Below are positions 21,804 to 33,841 of a stretch of 64,000 bases of DNA, piece by piece. This DNA is from Actinobacteria bacterium HGW-Actinobacteria-5 (GTDB taxonomy: Bacteria > Actinomycetota > Actinomycetes > Propionibacteriales > Propionibacteriaceae): contig PHEV01000006.1 of NCBI GenBank assembly GCA_002843035.1, positions 1 through 64,000 on the forward strand, in the 5' to 3' direction. Below the pieces are notes generated by a model. The model made no database searches, was not told where the DNA came from, and saw only the letters and a program-made list of their open reading frames with translations. How positions within the stretch are numbered: position 1 is the stretch's first letter; each line of letters opens with the position of its first letter. Both the position numbers and the translations under genes were made by a program.

Positions 21804-22445
21804 TTACCGGAGCCACTGCAGCGACCAGTGGTACATCGCGATCGCCGCGGCGGCGCCGGCGTTCAGCGACCGGGTCGAGCCGTACTGGGTGATCGCCACC
21901 ACCCGCTCGCAGGCGGCGGCGAGCTCCTCGGTGAGGCCGGGGCCCTCCGAGCCGAAGACCAGGCAGCAGTGCTCGGGCAGGGCCTGCCCCTCCAGCGGTA
22001 CCGAGCCGGGGATGTTGTCCACCCCGACCGGGGTGACGCCCGCCTCGCCGAGCCAGTCCAGCAGGGAGGCAGCGTCCGGGTGGTGGTGGACGTGCAGGTA
22101 GCGGTCGGTGACCATCGCCCCACGGCGGTTCCAGCGACGGCGCCCGACGATGTGCACGCCGGCCACGTTGAACGCGTTCGCGGTGCGCACCATCGAGCCG
22201 ATGTTGAAGTCGTGCTCCCAGTTCTGGATCGCCACGTGCAGCGGGGCCCTGCGGGTGTCGAGGTCAGCGACGATCGCGTCCACACCCCAGTAGCGGTACG
22301 GGTCGGTGACGTTGCGCCGGTCACCCCCGGCGAGGAGCTCGCGGTCGTAGCGCGGATCATCAGGCCAGGGCTGCGGGTGCGGGCCGACACCCGGGCTGCT
22401 CACAGCCGCCACCTCGTCGTCGCTCAGGGAGGGCACGGGGGTCAC
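21804..22445 (-). CDS. SpoU-family (TrmH-like) RNA methyltransferase
   Basis: NWEHDFNIGSMVRTANAF, VFGSEGPGLTEEL, TQYGSTRSLNAGAAAAIAMY. Confidence 0.9.
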   Translation of the reverse strand: MTPVPSLSDDEVAAVSSPGVGPHPQPWPDDPRYDRELLAGGDRRNVTDPYRYWGVDAIVADLDTRRAPLHVAIQNWEHDFNIGSMVRTANAFNVAGVHIVGRRRWNRRGAMVTDRYLHVHHHPDAASLLDWLGEAGVTPVGVDNIPGSVPLEGQALPEHCCLVFGSEGPGLTEELAAACERVVAITQYGSTRSLNAGAAAAIAMYHWSLQWLR

Positions 22446-22461
22446 GCTACCCTTGGACGTT

Positions 22462-23163
22462 GTGAACCTGTTGCTCCAGCTGGCCCTCGTGCCCCTGCTG
22501 CTGCCCGACTGGCTCGATCCGGAGTTCCTGCTCAGGTCCCTGGGGAACTGGGCACTGTGGGGCGCCGCCTTCATCGTCTTCATCGAATGTGCGATCTTCC
22601 CTGTCCTGCCGGGCGACTCGCTGCTGTTCACGGTGGGCATGTTCATCGCCCAGGACCCGCCGATCATCAGCTTCGCCGGAATGAGCCAGCCCGCCACGCT
22701 CGCGATCTCGATCGTGGTGCTCATGATCGCGGCCGTCGCCGGGAACGTGGTCGGGTACTGGGTGGGCAAGAGCATCTCGCCGTGGCTGTTCAAGCCGAGG
22801 CCGGGGTTCATCGGGAAGGTGTTCTCGCAGAAGCACCTCGACCAGACCCACGCGTTCTTCGAGCGCTACGGCTCCAAGGCGCTGGTGCTCGGCCGTTTCG
22901 TCCCCTTCGTGCGCACCTTCGTGACCATGGTCGCCGGGGCCGCCGGGATGAGCTTCCGCACCTTCATCACCTGGACGGGCGTCGGCGCCATCATCTGGGC
23001 CGCCGGCGTGACGCTGCTGGGCTACTTCCTGGGCACGATCCCCTTCATCGCGCACAACATCGACGCCGTGCTGATCGTGATCGTGGTGGTCTCGGTGCTG
23101 CCGATGGTGGTGGAGGCGCTGCTGGCCCGCCGGCGCGCGAGGGCCGAGGCAACCGAGAGCTGA
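22462..23163 (+). CDS. DedA family membrane protein
   Basis: FIVFIECAIFPVLPGDSLLF, FFERYGSKALVLGRFVPFVRTFVTMVAGAAGMSFRTF. Confidence 0.9.
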   Translation: MNLLLQLALVPLLLPDWLDPEFLLRSLGNWALWGAAFIVFIECAIFPVLPGDSLLFTVGMFIAQDPPIISFAGMSQPATLAISIVVLMIAAVAGNVVGYWVGKSISPWLFKPRPGFIGKVFSQKHLDQTHAFFERYGSKALVLGRFVPFVRTFVTMVAGAAGMSFRTFITWTGVGAIIWAAGVTLLGYFLGTIPFIAHNIDAVLIVIVVVSVLPMVVEALLARRRARAEATES

Positions 23164-24050
23164 TGCCGACCTTCCGCACCGGCATCGGCTGGATGCCCGG
23201 CGAGCCGGACGCGCGCCCACCGGCCGGACAGGACGAACTGGACGCCGCGGTCGCCGCGCTGGCCGGACGCAGGATCGTCGCGCTCACCGGCGCGGGCTTC
23301 TCCACCGACTCGGGACTGCCCGACTACCGTGGCCCGGACGCGAAGCCGCGCAACCCGATGACCTACGACCAGTTCGTCGGCGACCCGGCCATGCGGCGGC
23401 ACTACTGGGCGCGCAACCACCTCGGCTGGCACCACATGAACGCGTCCGAACCCAACGACGGCCACTACGCCCTGGCCCGGCTCGAAGCGGCCGGCGTGGT
23501 CGCCGGCGTGATCACCCAGAACGTCGACCGGCTGCACGAAAGGGCCGGTTCACGGCGGGTCATCGACCTGCACGGGAACTACGACGTCATACGCTGCCTC
23601 TCCTGCGGCTGGACCTGCTCACGGGCCGAACTGGACGCGATGCTGCTCGCCCTGAACCCCGGCTTCCTGGAGCGGGTGAGCGAACTCGGCGACGTCGAGG
23701 TCGCCCCGGACGCCGACGTCGTGCTGGAGGCGACCTCCGACTTCGTCGTGGCGGCCTGCCCGAGGTGCGGCGGCGTCCTCAAGCCCGACATCGTGTTCTT
23801 CGGCGAGTCCGTGCCCCCGGCCACCACCCGCGCGGCCTACGACCTGGTGGACGATTCGCAGGCCCTGCTCGTGGCCGGCACATCGCTGGCGGTGATGTCC
23901 GGGCTGCGGTTCGTCCGCCACGCCTCCGGCGCAGGCCTGCCGATCGTGCTGGTGAACCGGGGCCTGACCAGGGGCGACGACCTCGCCTCCGTCCGGCTCA
24001 ACGCGGGTACAACCGAGGTGCTCACCTACCTGGAGCGCCACCTCTCCTGA
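23163..24050 (+). CDS. Sir2-family NAD-dependent protein deacetylase
   Basis: ALTGAGFSTDSGLPDYRG, TQNVDRLHERAG, CLSCGW...CPRCGG zinc motif, KPDIVFFGE. Confidence 0.93.
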   Translation: MPTFRTGIGWMPGEPDARPPAGQDELDAAVAALAGRRIVALTGAGFSTDSGLPDYRGPDAKPRNPMTYDQFVGDPAMRRHYWARNHLGWHHMNASEPNDGHYALARLEAAGVVAGVITQNVDRLHERAGSRRVIDLHGNYDVIRCLSCGWTCSRAELDAMLLALNPGFLERVSELGDVEVAPDADVVLEATSDFVVAACPRCGGVLKPDIVFFGESVPPATTRAAYDLVDDSQALLVAGTSLAVMSGLRFVRHASGAGLPIVLVNRGLTRGDDLASVRLNAGTTEVLTYLERHLS

Positions 24051-24060
24051 CCGGCGTACG

Positions 24061-24130
24061 CCGAACGCCTCCGTTTGCGTCGAACGCTCCTGCCTGGGCA
24101 GGGGCACTCGGCCGGAACGGAGGCGTTCGG
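24061..24130. repeat. 15-bp perfect inverted repeat between convergent sir2 and lemA
   Basis: CCGAACGCCTCCGTT (24061-24075) and AACGGAGGCGTTCGG (24116-24130), 40-nt spacer. Confidence 0.85.
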
Positions 24131-24142
24131 TTCGCTCGCGTC

Positions 24143-24970
24143 CTACTGCTGCGGCGGCTGCTGGTAGGTGGGCGGGGCGTAGCCTCCCTCGACCGGCGGC
24201 TGCGGCGCCTCGACCTGCGCCGGCGGGGCGTAGGTCGGCGGTTGCGGCGGGGTCGCGAACTCGCCGGGGGCCGGGGCGACCGGGTCGGCCTGCGGATAGG
24301 CCTGCGGGTTCGGCAGACCGCCCTGCGCTGCACCCGCGGTGAGCTGGTCGTTCGTGGGCTCGGGGACGGCCGACTCCGGCCGGTCGCTGATCTCGCCGAA
24401 GCTGACCTTCGGGGCCTGCCGCACCATCGGGTCGTTCACCTCGAAGTAGGTCGCCTTCTCGAATTTGAACATGCCCGCGAGGACGTTGGACGGGAAGGAC
24501 TCGACCTGGGTGTTGTAGTTGCGCACGTTGGCGTTGTAGAACCGCCGGCCGGCCGCGATCCGGTCCTCCGTTGCGGTCAGTTCGCGCTGCAGCTCGAGGA
24601 AGTTCACGTTGCTCTTCAGCTCGGGGTAGGCCTCCACGCTGACCAGCAGGTTGCGGACGGCGCCGCTCAGCGCCTCCTCCGCCTGGGCCCGCTCCTGGGT
24701 CACCGCACCCCCGCCGGCCTGGGCGAGTGCCGCGGCCTGGTTGCGCAGCCGGGTGACCCCCTCCAGGGTGTTGCGCTCGTGGGCGGCGTAGGCGCGCACC
24801 GTCTCGACGAGGTTCGGGATCAGGTCGTAGCGCCGGTTCAGCTCGACGTCGATCTGGCGCCACGACTCCTGGATCAGGTTCCGGGAGCGGACGAACCCGT
24901 TGTACAGCGAGACCGCGTAGAACGCGATACCGAGGACGACGAGCAGGAGGATGAGGAAGAACCAGAGCAT
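24143..24970 (-). CDS. LemA family protein with Pro/Gln-rich C-terminal tail
   Basis: YNGFVRSRNLIQESWRQIDVELNRRYDLIPNLVETVRAYAAHE. Confidence 0.9.
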   Translation of the reverse strand: MLWFFLILLLVVLGIAFYAVSLYNGFVRSRNLIQESWRQIDVELNRRYDLIPNLVETVRAYAAHERNTLEGVTRLRNQAAALAQAGGGAVTQERAQAEEALSGAVRNLLVSVEAYPELKSNVNFLELQRELTATEDRIAAGRRFYNANVRNYNTQVESFPSNVLAGMFKFEKATYFEVNDPMVRQAPKVSFGEISDRPESAVPEPTNDQLTAGAAQGGLPNPQAYPQADPVAPAPGEFATPPQPPTYAPPAQVEAPQPPVEGGYAPPTYQQPPQQ

Positions 24971-25015
24971 CCGGGTGTCTCCATTCGGTGAGGTGACCGG
25001 CAGTGCCAGCCTAAC

Positions 25016-25035
25016 GACCAGCACTCACGCTGGTC
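25016..25035 (-). terminator. Hairpin downstream of pyrE
   Basis: GACCAGC-GTGAGT-GCTGGTC 7-bp perfect stem on minus strand, just after the pyrE stop. Confidence 0.45.
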
Positions 25036-25054
25036 GAGTGATCGTTGGGAGCCG

Positions 25055-25597
25055 CTAGACCAGCCCGAGGTCGGCGAGCCCGACCGCGTAGCGGTAAGGG
25101 ATACCCGAAGCCTCGATCTTCTCCTTCGCGCCGGTGTCGCGGTCGACGATCACGGCGACCCCGACCACCTCTCCCCCGGTCTCGCGCACGGCGTCCACCG
25201 CGGTCATCACCGAGCCACCGGTGGTGGAGGTGTCCTCGACGACCAGGACGCGTCGTCCGGCCACCTCGGTGCCCTCGATCCGGCGCTGCATGCCGTGGCC
25301 CTTGGCCTCCTTGCGGACCACGAAGGCGTCCAGCCGTCCGCCGGTGTGGGCGGTGTGGTGCAGCATCGCGACCGCGACCGGGTCGGCGCCGAGGGTGAGC
25401 CCACCGGCCGCCTCGAACTCCCAGTCCGAGACCAGTTCGGTCATCACCGCGCCGACCAGTGGCGCCGCGACGCCGTCCAGGGTGACCCGGCGCAGGTCGA
25501 CGTAGTAGTCGGCCTCCTTGCCCGAGGCGAGGGTGACCTTCCCCCACACCACGGCGAGGGCCTTGATCTGCTCGATGAGTTCGTCGCGTGGAGCCAT
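25055..25597 (-). CDS. pyrE: Orotate phosphoribosyltransferase
   Basis: SGKEADYYVDLRRVTL, RVLVVEDTSTTGGSVMTAVDAVRE. Confidence 0.93.
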   Translation of the reverse strand: MAPRDELIEQIKALAVVWGKVTLASGKEADYYVDLRRVTLDGVAAPLVGAVMTELVSDWEFEAAGGLTLGADPVAVAMLHHTAHTGGRLDAFVVRKEAKGHGMQRRIEGTEVAGRRVLVVEDTSTTGGSVMTAVDAVRETGGEVVGVAVIVDRDTGAKEKIEASGIPYRYAVGLADLGLV

Positions 25598-25614
25598 GAC
25601 CTGAACCGTACCGG

Positions 25615-26424
25615 TCAGGAGAACCAGCCGCGGCTCCAGGCCGGAGAGGGGGACGGCTCGGCGTCCGCATCGGTGAACGGCAGCGCGCCGCCGATCCACC
25701 GGGCGAGCTCGCGGCCGTGCAGCAGGCGGTACGGGAACGGCGCCCGGGCCAGTCGCCGCTCGATGAGCTGGACGGGAACCTCCGCGCCGGCAACCACGAC
25801 GAGGTTGCCGAACCGACGCCCCTTCCAGACCGGCACCTCCGCGCTGACCGCGACCTGGCCGAAGCTCGCGGTGAACCCGGCCAGGCAGCGTCGCGCCCAC
25901 GCGAAGGGGGCGGAGTCGGTGAGGTTCATCACCGCCAGCCCTCCGTGGCGAAGGGTGCGGGTCAGGTCCGCGAAGAACTCCGTCGTGGCCAGCTCGGCGG
26001 GCACGCTGGCGCCGGCGAAGGCATCCACGATCATCAGGTCGGTGCAGGCGGAGGGAAGCTGGGCCGCCCCGGTGCGCCCGTCCACCCCGCGCACCTTGAT
26101 CCCGCTGTGCCGCGGCAGCGGAAGCTTCTCGCGGACCTGCTCGGTGAGCGCCTCGTCGGGCTCGAGCACGACCTGCGCCGTGTGCGGACGGCGGGCCTCG
26201 ACGTACCGCGGCAGCGTGAGCCCGCCGCCACCGATGTGGACCACGCGGACGCGTTCGCTGGCGGGACGGGCGAGCACGGTCTCCTCCAGCACCTCGGCGA
26301 TCCGCTGGACGTACTCGAACTCGAGCCGCAACGGGTCGCCCGGATCCACCCAGGACTGCTCGGTACGTCCGTTCACCACCATGAAGGCACGACGATCATC
26401 CGGCGCGGGCACAACCTGACTCAT
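25615..26424 (-). CDS. Spermidine synthase-like (SAM-dependent) protein
   Basis: VVHIGGGGLTLPRYVEARRP, VLEPDEAL, DLMIVDAFAGASVP. Confidence 0.75.
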   Translation of the reverse strand: MSQVVPAPDDRRAFMVVNGRTEQSWVDPGDPLRLEFEYVQRIAEVLEETVLARPASERVRVVHIGGGGLTLPRYVEARRPHTAQVVLEPDEALTEQVREKLPLPRHSGIKVRGVDGRTGAAQLPSACTDLMIVDAFAGASVPAELATTEFFADLTRTLRHGGLAVMNLTDSAPFAWARRCLAGFTASFGQVAVSAEVPVWKGRRFGNLVVVAGAEVPVQLIERRLARAPFPYRLLHGRELARWIGGALPFTDADAEPSPSPAWSRGWFS

Positions 26425-26646
26425 GGCGATCAGCTCGTGGAGACCGCAGCGCCGCCGAGGAACGACGGGAAGCCCCACCGCGTCCAGATGATCATGGGCA
26501 CGGAGCCTAGCCGCAGGAAGGGGCCCGGCGGGGGCTACCCCCGCCTCGCCACACGCCGGAAGGACTGACACGAATCAGTGGTCCGCCGGGCGCGACCACC
26601 GTTATCGTTGCGACCAAGAGTGGACCTTCCTTCGTGCGGAGCAGGC

Positions 26647-28131
26647 GTGACCAACAACGAGCAACCCGATCAGCCCTCCGACCAGACCGGGCAACCGGCA
26701 CCAGGGGGTTCCTACACCAGCGGGCCGGCAGCCACCGGCCAGCCGCAGCCCTACCCAGGCGCTCAGGCTCCCTACCCCGGCCAGCCCGGGGCTACGCCCG
26801 GACAGCAGCAGCCCTACCCGGGACAACAGCCCTACCCCGGACAACAGCCCTACCCCGGCGCTCAGGCTCCCTACCCCGGCCAGCCCGCGGCCGCACCCGG
26901 ACAGCAGCAGCCCTACCCGGGACAGCAGCCCTACCCGGGACAGCAGCCCTACCCCGGACAACAGGCGTACCCCGGACAACAGCAGCCGGGCCAGCAGCAG
27001 TACCCGGGCCGGCCACAGTACGCCGCACAGCCGGGCACCCCGCCCTACGGCCAGGGCCAGCCTGGCCAGCCTGGCCAGCCCTATGGCTACCCCGGCCAGC
27101 CGCCCTACCAGAGCCCGCCGCCACGGCCGGCGAAGAGCAGGGTGCCGCTGTTCATCGGGCTCGGCGCCGGCGTGGTGGTACTCGTCCTGATCGCGGTCTA
27201 CGCCCTCACCCGCGGCACAGTCAGCGGCACCGTCCCCACCGTCGCACCGACCATCGGGACGAACACGAGCGCCGGCGGCCCGCCGCAGTCCGCCGACGCG
27301 GCCGCAGCCGTGCAGGGCTACCTGAACGCCATCGCGACCGGCGACTCCGCGACGGCCCTCGCCTACGCGGCCACGCCCCCGGACGACGCCGCGCTGCTCA
27401 CCGACGAGATGCTCGCCGCCTCGAACGCGACCGCGCCGATCAGCGGAATCGTGGTCACTCCCGGCAGCGGCACCGACCACCAGGACGTGCAGGCGGACTA
27501 CGCGATCGGTGACACCCCGGCGAGCGCGACCTTCGGGGTCAGCAACGTCGGTGGCACCTGGCTGCTCGACGACGTGGCCTTCGCCCTGCCGCTCGACCTC
27601 TCTGCGGCGGAGGATCTCGAACTGTCGCTCAACGGCGTGCCCCTGCCGTCCACCTCGCCGGTCGTGTTCCCCGGCAAGTACACGGTGAAGACGGCCAGCG
27701 GCTGGTACAAGCTCTCCGGCGGCACCGTCACGGTGGACGGCAACACCGCCTCCACCGGCACGTCCGCGGTGGACCTGAAGCTGAGCAGCTCCGGGGTGTC
27801 CGCGATCCGCAAGGCGGCCCAGGCCAAGCTGACCGCCTGCCTGAAGAAGAAGTCGCTGACCCCCTCCGGCTGCGGCTTCGGAGTCTTCCTCCCCGGCAAC
27901 AACAAGGTGCGGACCTCGTCGATCCGGTGGCAGGTGGTCAGCGGCAGCAGCGCGATGAAGACCCTCAAGCCGAGCCTGTTCGGTGCGGGCACCGCCACAG
28001 CCAAGGTGTCGGTGAAGACCCGCAACGACTGCTACTCCACCAACGGCCTGCGCTGGCGCGGGTTCTCGAGCATCCACTCGGTGTACGCCACGCTCGACGG
28101 CGGCAAGGTGCAGGTCACTTTCGGCGCGTGA
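26647..28131 (+). CDS. Membrane-anchored hypothetical protein with PYPGQQ-rich N-terminal low-complexity region
   Basis: GTG start MTNNEQPDQPSDQ; (PYPGQQ)n, one TM segment (VPLFIGLGAGVVVLVLIAVYAL), extracytoplasmic C-terminus. Confidence 0.75.
   Translation: MTNNEQPDQPSDQTGQPAPGGSYTSGPAATGQPQPYPGAQAPYPGQPGATPGQQQPYPGQQPYPGQQPYPGAQAPYPGQPAAAPGQQQPYPGQQPYPGQQPYPGQQAYPGQQQPGQQQYPGRPQYAAQPGTPPYGQGQPGQPGQPYGYPGQPPYQSPPPRPAKSRVPLFIGLGAGVVVLVLIAVYALTRGTVSGTVPTVAPTIGTNTSAGGPPQSADAAAAVQGYLNAIATGDSATALAYAATPPDDAALLTDEMLAASNATAPISGIVVTPGSGTDHQDVQADYAIGDTPASATFGVSNVGGTWLLDDVAFALPLDLSAAEDLELSLNGVPLPSTSPVVFPGKYTVKTASGWYKLSGGTVTVDGNTASTGTSAVDLKLSSSGVSAIRKAAQAKLTACLKKKSLTPSGCGFGVFLPGNNKVRTSSIRWQVVSGSSAMKTLKPSLFGAGTATAKVSVKTRNDCYSTNGLRWRGFSSIHSVYATLDGGKVQVTFGA
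26761..26958 (+). repeat. 99-bp in-frame higher-order tandem duplication within the PYPGQQ region
   Basis: AQAPYPGQPGATPGQQQPYPGQQPYPGQQPYPG followed by AQAPYPGQPAAAPGQQQPYPGQQPYPGQQPYPG. Confidence 0.85.
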
Positions 28132-28165
28132 GGCCACACCAGAGCTGAGCCTCCAGCCGGGAGGA

Positions 28166-30760
<2,595 letters not shown>

Positions 30761-30789
30761 GTAGGTGGGTTCTCCTTGGGAAGGCAAAG

Positions 30790-30808
30790 TTGAGTTCACC
30801 AGACTCAA
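30790..30808. promoter_or_regulatory. HAIR box (HspR operator) upstream of clpB
   Basis: TTGAGT-TCACCAG-ACTCAA, matching TTGAGT-N7-ACTCAA. Confidence 0.9.
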
Positions 30809-30835
30809 CTAGCTTAGCGCGCGGCCTATTCCGCG

Positions 30836-31459
30836 TCAGACGGTCTCCCCGGAGCTCGCGACGCCGACGCGGAGCGCCTCGAACAGCGCCTCGAACCGCG
30901 TGCGCTGACGGTCGACGAGGCCCTCGGCCGCCTCGCCGTCGATGATCCTGCGGGCGGCGTCCACCAGGACCGTCGAATAGCCGGCGACGAAGAAGGCGGC
31001 GAACAGGTCGGCGTCCCCGTGGAAGCGCGAATCCCGGGTGAGTTCGGACGCGAGCAACTCCTGGACCTCGCCCGCGATCTCCCGCGAGCGGGCCACCAGC
31101 GCCGGGGATTCCGCCACCGTCTTGAAGAACGAGGCGGAGCGGACGTCGACGCCGGCCAGGGCGTGCCCCTCGCCCACGAGCCCGAAGGTCATCGCGCGCA
31201 GAGCCTCGAGCACGTCCACCCCGTCCGGACGATCCCGGACGGCGGCGCGCAGCAGGTCGGCGGCGTCACCCGACCGGTCGAGGAACAGGTCCTCCTTGCG
31301 CGGGAAGTGGTTGAACACGGTCACGCTGGACACCCCCGCAGCCTTCGCCACCTCGGCGACGGTCACCGCATCGAAGCCGCGCTCCAGGAACAACCCGGAC
31401 GCGATTGCCGCGATCCGGCGTCGGGTCTGCGGGCCGCCGCGCTCCCCTGTCCTCGGCAT
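30836..31459 (-). CDS. TetR family regulator
   Basis: RRRIAAIASGLFLERGFDAVTVAEVAKAAGVSSVTVFNHFPRKEDLF. Confidence 0.9.
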   Translation of the reverse strand: MPRTGERGGPQTRRRIAAIASGLFLERGFDAVTVAEVAKAAGVSSVTVFNHFPRKEDLFLDRSGDAADLLRAAVRDRPDGVDVLEALRAMTFGLVGEGHALAGVDVRSASFFKTVAESPALVARSREIAGEVQELLASELTRDSRFHGDADLFAAFFVAGYSTVLVDAARRIIDGEAAEGLVDRQRTRFEALFEALRVGVASSGETV

Positions 31460-31473
31460 TCGTACTCACTTTC

Positions 31474-31502
31474 TTGTGTCACTAAACTTAGTCAGATAAC
31501 CT
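31474..31502 (+). promoter_or_regulatory. Predicted promoter TTGTGT-N17-TAACCT with ACTAA-ac-TTAGT palindrome (31481-31492) in the spacer
   Basis: Lies in the 49-bp divergent TetR/MFS intergenic region; expected TSS is near the GTG start at 31509. Confidence 0.5.
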
Positions 31503-31508
31503 AGCCGT

Positions 31509-32972
31509 GTGTCCACCACCCAGACCACCGCCATTCTCCCGCAGTCGCTGCGGGAAGCCTGGATCGCCCTCGCGGGGCTGTCCGCCGTGTTCCTGTTCGA
31601 GATGCTCGACAACTCGATCCTCAACGTCGCCCTGCCGACCATCGGCCGCGAGTTGCACGCCTCCACCACTGCCCTGCAGTGGGTCACCGGCTCCTACGCC
31701 GTCGTCTTCGGCGGGCTGATGCTCGCCTTCGGAGCCGTTGCCGACCGCTTCGGCCGCCGTCGCGTCATGCTCGTCGGGCTGGCCCTGCTGGCCGCGGCCG
31801 GCCTGGCGACCGCCTTCGTGACGACCGCGGAGCAGCTCATCGCGGTCCGGGTCGCCATGGGGGTCGCGGCAGCCATGACCACCCCCGGATCGGCAGCGCT
31901 CGCGTTCCGCCTGTTCGAGTCGGACCGGCTGCGGGTCAGCGCGATGACGCTGATCTCGACCGTGGGGCTGGTCGGGCTCGCGATCGGCCCGACGATCGGC
32001 GGTTTCGTTCTCGCCGTCGCACCCTGGCAGGTGTTGCTGCTGGCCAATGTGCCGGTGGCGGTGTTCGCCATCGTCGGCATCCGCCGGGGGATCGCCGCCG
32101 ACTCCGCGTCAGAACTGCACCGCGATCCGATCGACGTGACCGGCGCGGCGCTCGGCACCGCGACCATCGTGCTGGCCCTGCTCGCCCCGACGATGTTCGT
32201 CGAGGACGGCGTCGGCTCGTGGACGCCGTGGGTCACGACCCTCGCCGCCGTGTCGGCAGCCGCAGCGTTCGTCGTGCGCCAGCGGAGGGCGAGCCACCCC
32301 CTGCTCGACCTGGCCCTGGTCAGGCACCCGCTCGTCACCAGCGGTCTGGCGTTCAAGGCCGCCGCTGGCCTGGCGACCGCGGGTCTGGGCTACCTGGTCA
32401 CGCTGCAGCTGCAACTCGACTGGGGCTGGACACCGGTCCTCGCCGCCATCGGCACGCTGCCGCAGGTCGTCGTGCTGATCGCCGGCGGAGCGGTGATCAA
32501 CCCGCTGATCAGGAAGGTCGGCATGCAACGCGCCGCAGTGCTCAGTGCCGCGTCCGTCGTCGCCGGGCTCGGGGTGTACGCGTTGCTGGGCACGCTCGGC
32601 TACGCCTGGGTGGCCGTCGCGCTCATCCTCGTGGCGGCCGGCCTGCGCGTCGTCGGCGTCGTGGCCGGAACGAACGTCCTGCGCGGCCTGCCGGAGAGCC
32701 GGACGACGATCGGCGCGGCCCTCACCGACACCGTCAGCGAGGTCACCTCCGCGATCGGCATCGCCGTGGCCGGCACGATCCTCGCGGCACTGTTCACCGG
32801 CAGCATCGCGGCGGCGCCATGGAGCGCGCAGCAGACCGCGGAGTTCCACGAGTCCGTGCGCATCGCCGGGCTCGCACTCACCGGTATTGCGGCCGCGTTG
32901 GTGGCCTGGGGCATGGCCCGGGGCCGGATGGCTGCCCCGCTGACCGGGGCTCAGCCGGCGACAGCCTGCTGA
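31509..32972 (+). CDS. MFS transporter, DHA2 (14-TM) drug efflux type
   Basis: FLFEMLDNSILNVALPTIGRELHASTTALQWVTGSYAV, GAVADRFGRRRVMLVGL. Confidence 0.9.
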   Translation: MSTTQTTAILPQSLREAWIALAGLSAVFLFEMLDNSILNVALPTIGRELHASTTALQWVTGSYAVVFGGLMLAFGAVADRFGRRRVMLVGLALLAAAGLATAFVTTAEQLIAVRVAMGVAAAMTTPGSAALAFRLFESDRLRVSAMTLISTVGLVGLAIGPTIGGFVLAVAPWQVLLLANVPVAVFAIVGIRRGIAADSASELHRDPIDVTGAALGTATIVLALLAPTMFVEDGVGSWTPWVTTLAAVSAAAAFVVRQRRASHPLLDLALVRHPLVTSGLAFKAAAGLATAGLGYLVTLQLQLDWGWTPVLAAIGTLPQVVVLIAGGAVINPLIRKVGMQRAAVLSAASVVAGLGVYALLGTLGYAWVAVALILVAAGLRVVGVVAGTNVLRGLPESRTTIGAALTDTVSEVTSAIGIAVAGTILAALFTGSIAAAPWSAQQTAEFHESVRIAGLALTGIAAALVAWGMARGRMAAPLTGAQPATAC

Positions 32973-33841
32973 GGTGCGGACGCGCCGACCGGGGCGGCGG
33001 TCACGCTCGCGCGAGCGGCCAGCACCGCGACCGCACCGAACAGGCCTGCCGCGTCCACCGCATACACGGCTCGCACCGCGACGCTGCCCACGCCGAGGAG
33101 CAGCACAACGGCCAGCAGGAGCTCTGCGGCGAGCAGCAGGGCCGCCACCGTTGCGGGGACCACGAGGCCACCGCGTCGTAGCGCACCCACCACGGCGAGC
33201 ACGATCAGACTGGCTGCAGCAAGGGCCAACGCGAGCCGCACGCCCTGCACCACCGGCCAGCGGTCGGCACCCAGTACCCCGAGCGGCCAGCCGAGGCAGC
33301 GGGTGAAGGAGTTCGTCCCGGCCACACCCAGGGCAGACAGGTGCAGGAGCACCAGCGTGGCCAGGGCCGCCCACGCCGTCCGCGCCACCCGGTCGGGAGC
33401 CCAGACGGGCCGGTCGAGCAGGACCCGCGCCTGCACCAGTGCAGTGGTGGCGACCAGCGCGCTGCCCAGATCGAGGACGCCGAGCCACCACGGGATGCCG
33501 ACCTTCACGATCAGCATCCCGAACAGTCCCGCCGAGAGCGTGCCGGCCAGGGCGATCCAGGCCAGGCGTCGGGGCCGGGGATCGGAGAGGCGGCGTCCCA
33601 GGATCGCGGTGACCAGCACGACCGGGCCGGTGAGCCCTGCGACCACCCGGTGGGCGAACTCGATCAGCGGGTTCGTCGAGAGCCCCGCGGCGGGCGTGGG
33701 CAGGAACTGGTCGAGGTAGCAGCCCGGCCAGTTCGGGCAGGACGCGCCGGACTCGGTCGCGCAGACCACCGCACCCATCACGACCGAAGCGAGCGCGAAG
33801 GCGGCTGCCGCGGTGAACCAGCCCCGCACGACGCGGTTCAT
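32951..33841 (-). CDS. ctaA: Heme A synthase, CtaA/COX15 family
   Basis: CATESGASCPNWPGC, EFAHRVVAGLTG; eight TM-like segments. Confidence 0.85.
   Translation of the reverse strand: MNRVVRGWFTAAAAFALASVVMGAVVCATESGASCPNWPGCYLDQFLPTPAAGLSTNPLIEFAHRVVAGLTGPVVLVTAILGRRLSDPRPRRLAWIALAGTLSAGLFGMLIVKVGIPWWLGVLDLGSALVATTALVQARVLLDRPVWAPDRVARTAWAALATLVLLHLSALGVAGTNSFTRCLGWPLGVLGADRWPVVQGVRLALALAAASLIVLAVVGALRRGGLVVPATVAALLLAAELLLAVVLLLGVGSVAVRAVYAVDAAGLFGAVAVLAARASVTAAPVGASAPQQAVAG

Noticed and set aside
26740-27010. Short tandem repeats considered as a CRISPR-like array
   Set aside because: They are in-frame PYPGQQ codon repeats inside a coding sequence with no unique spacers.
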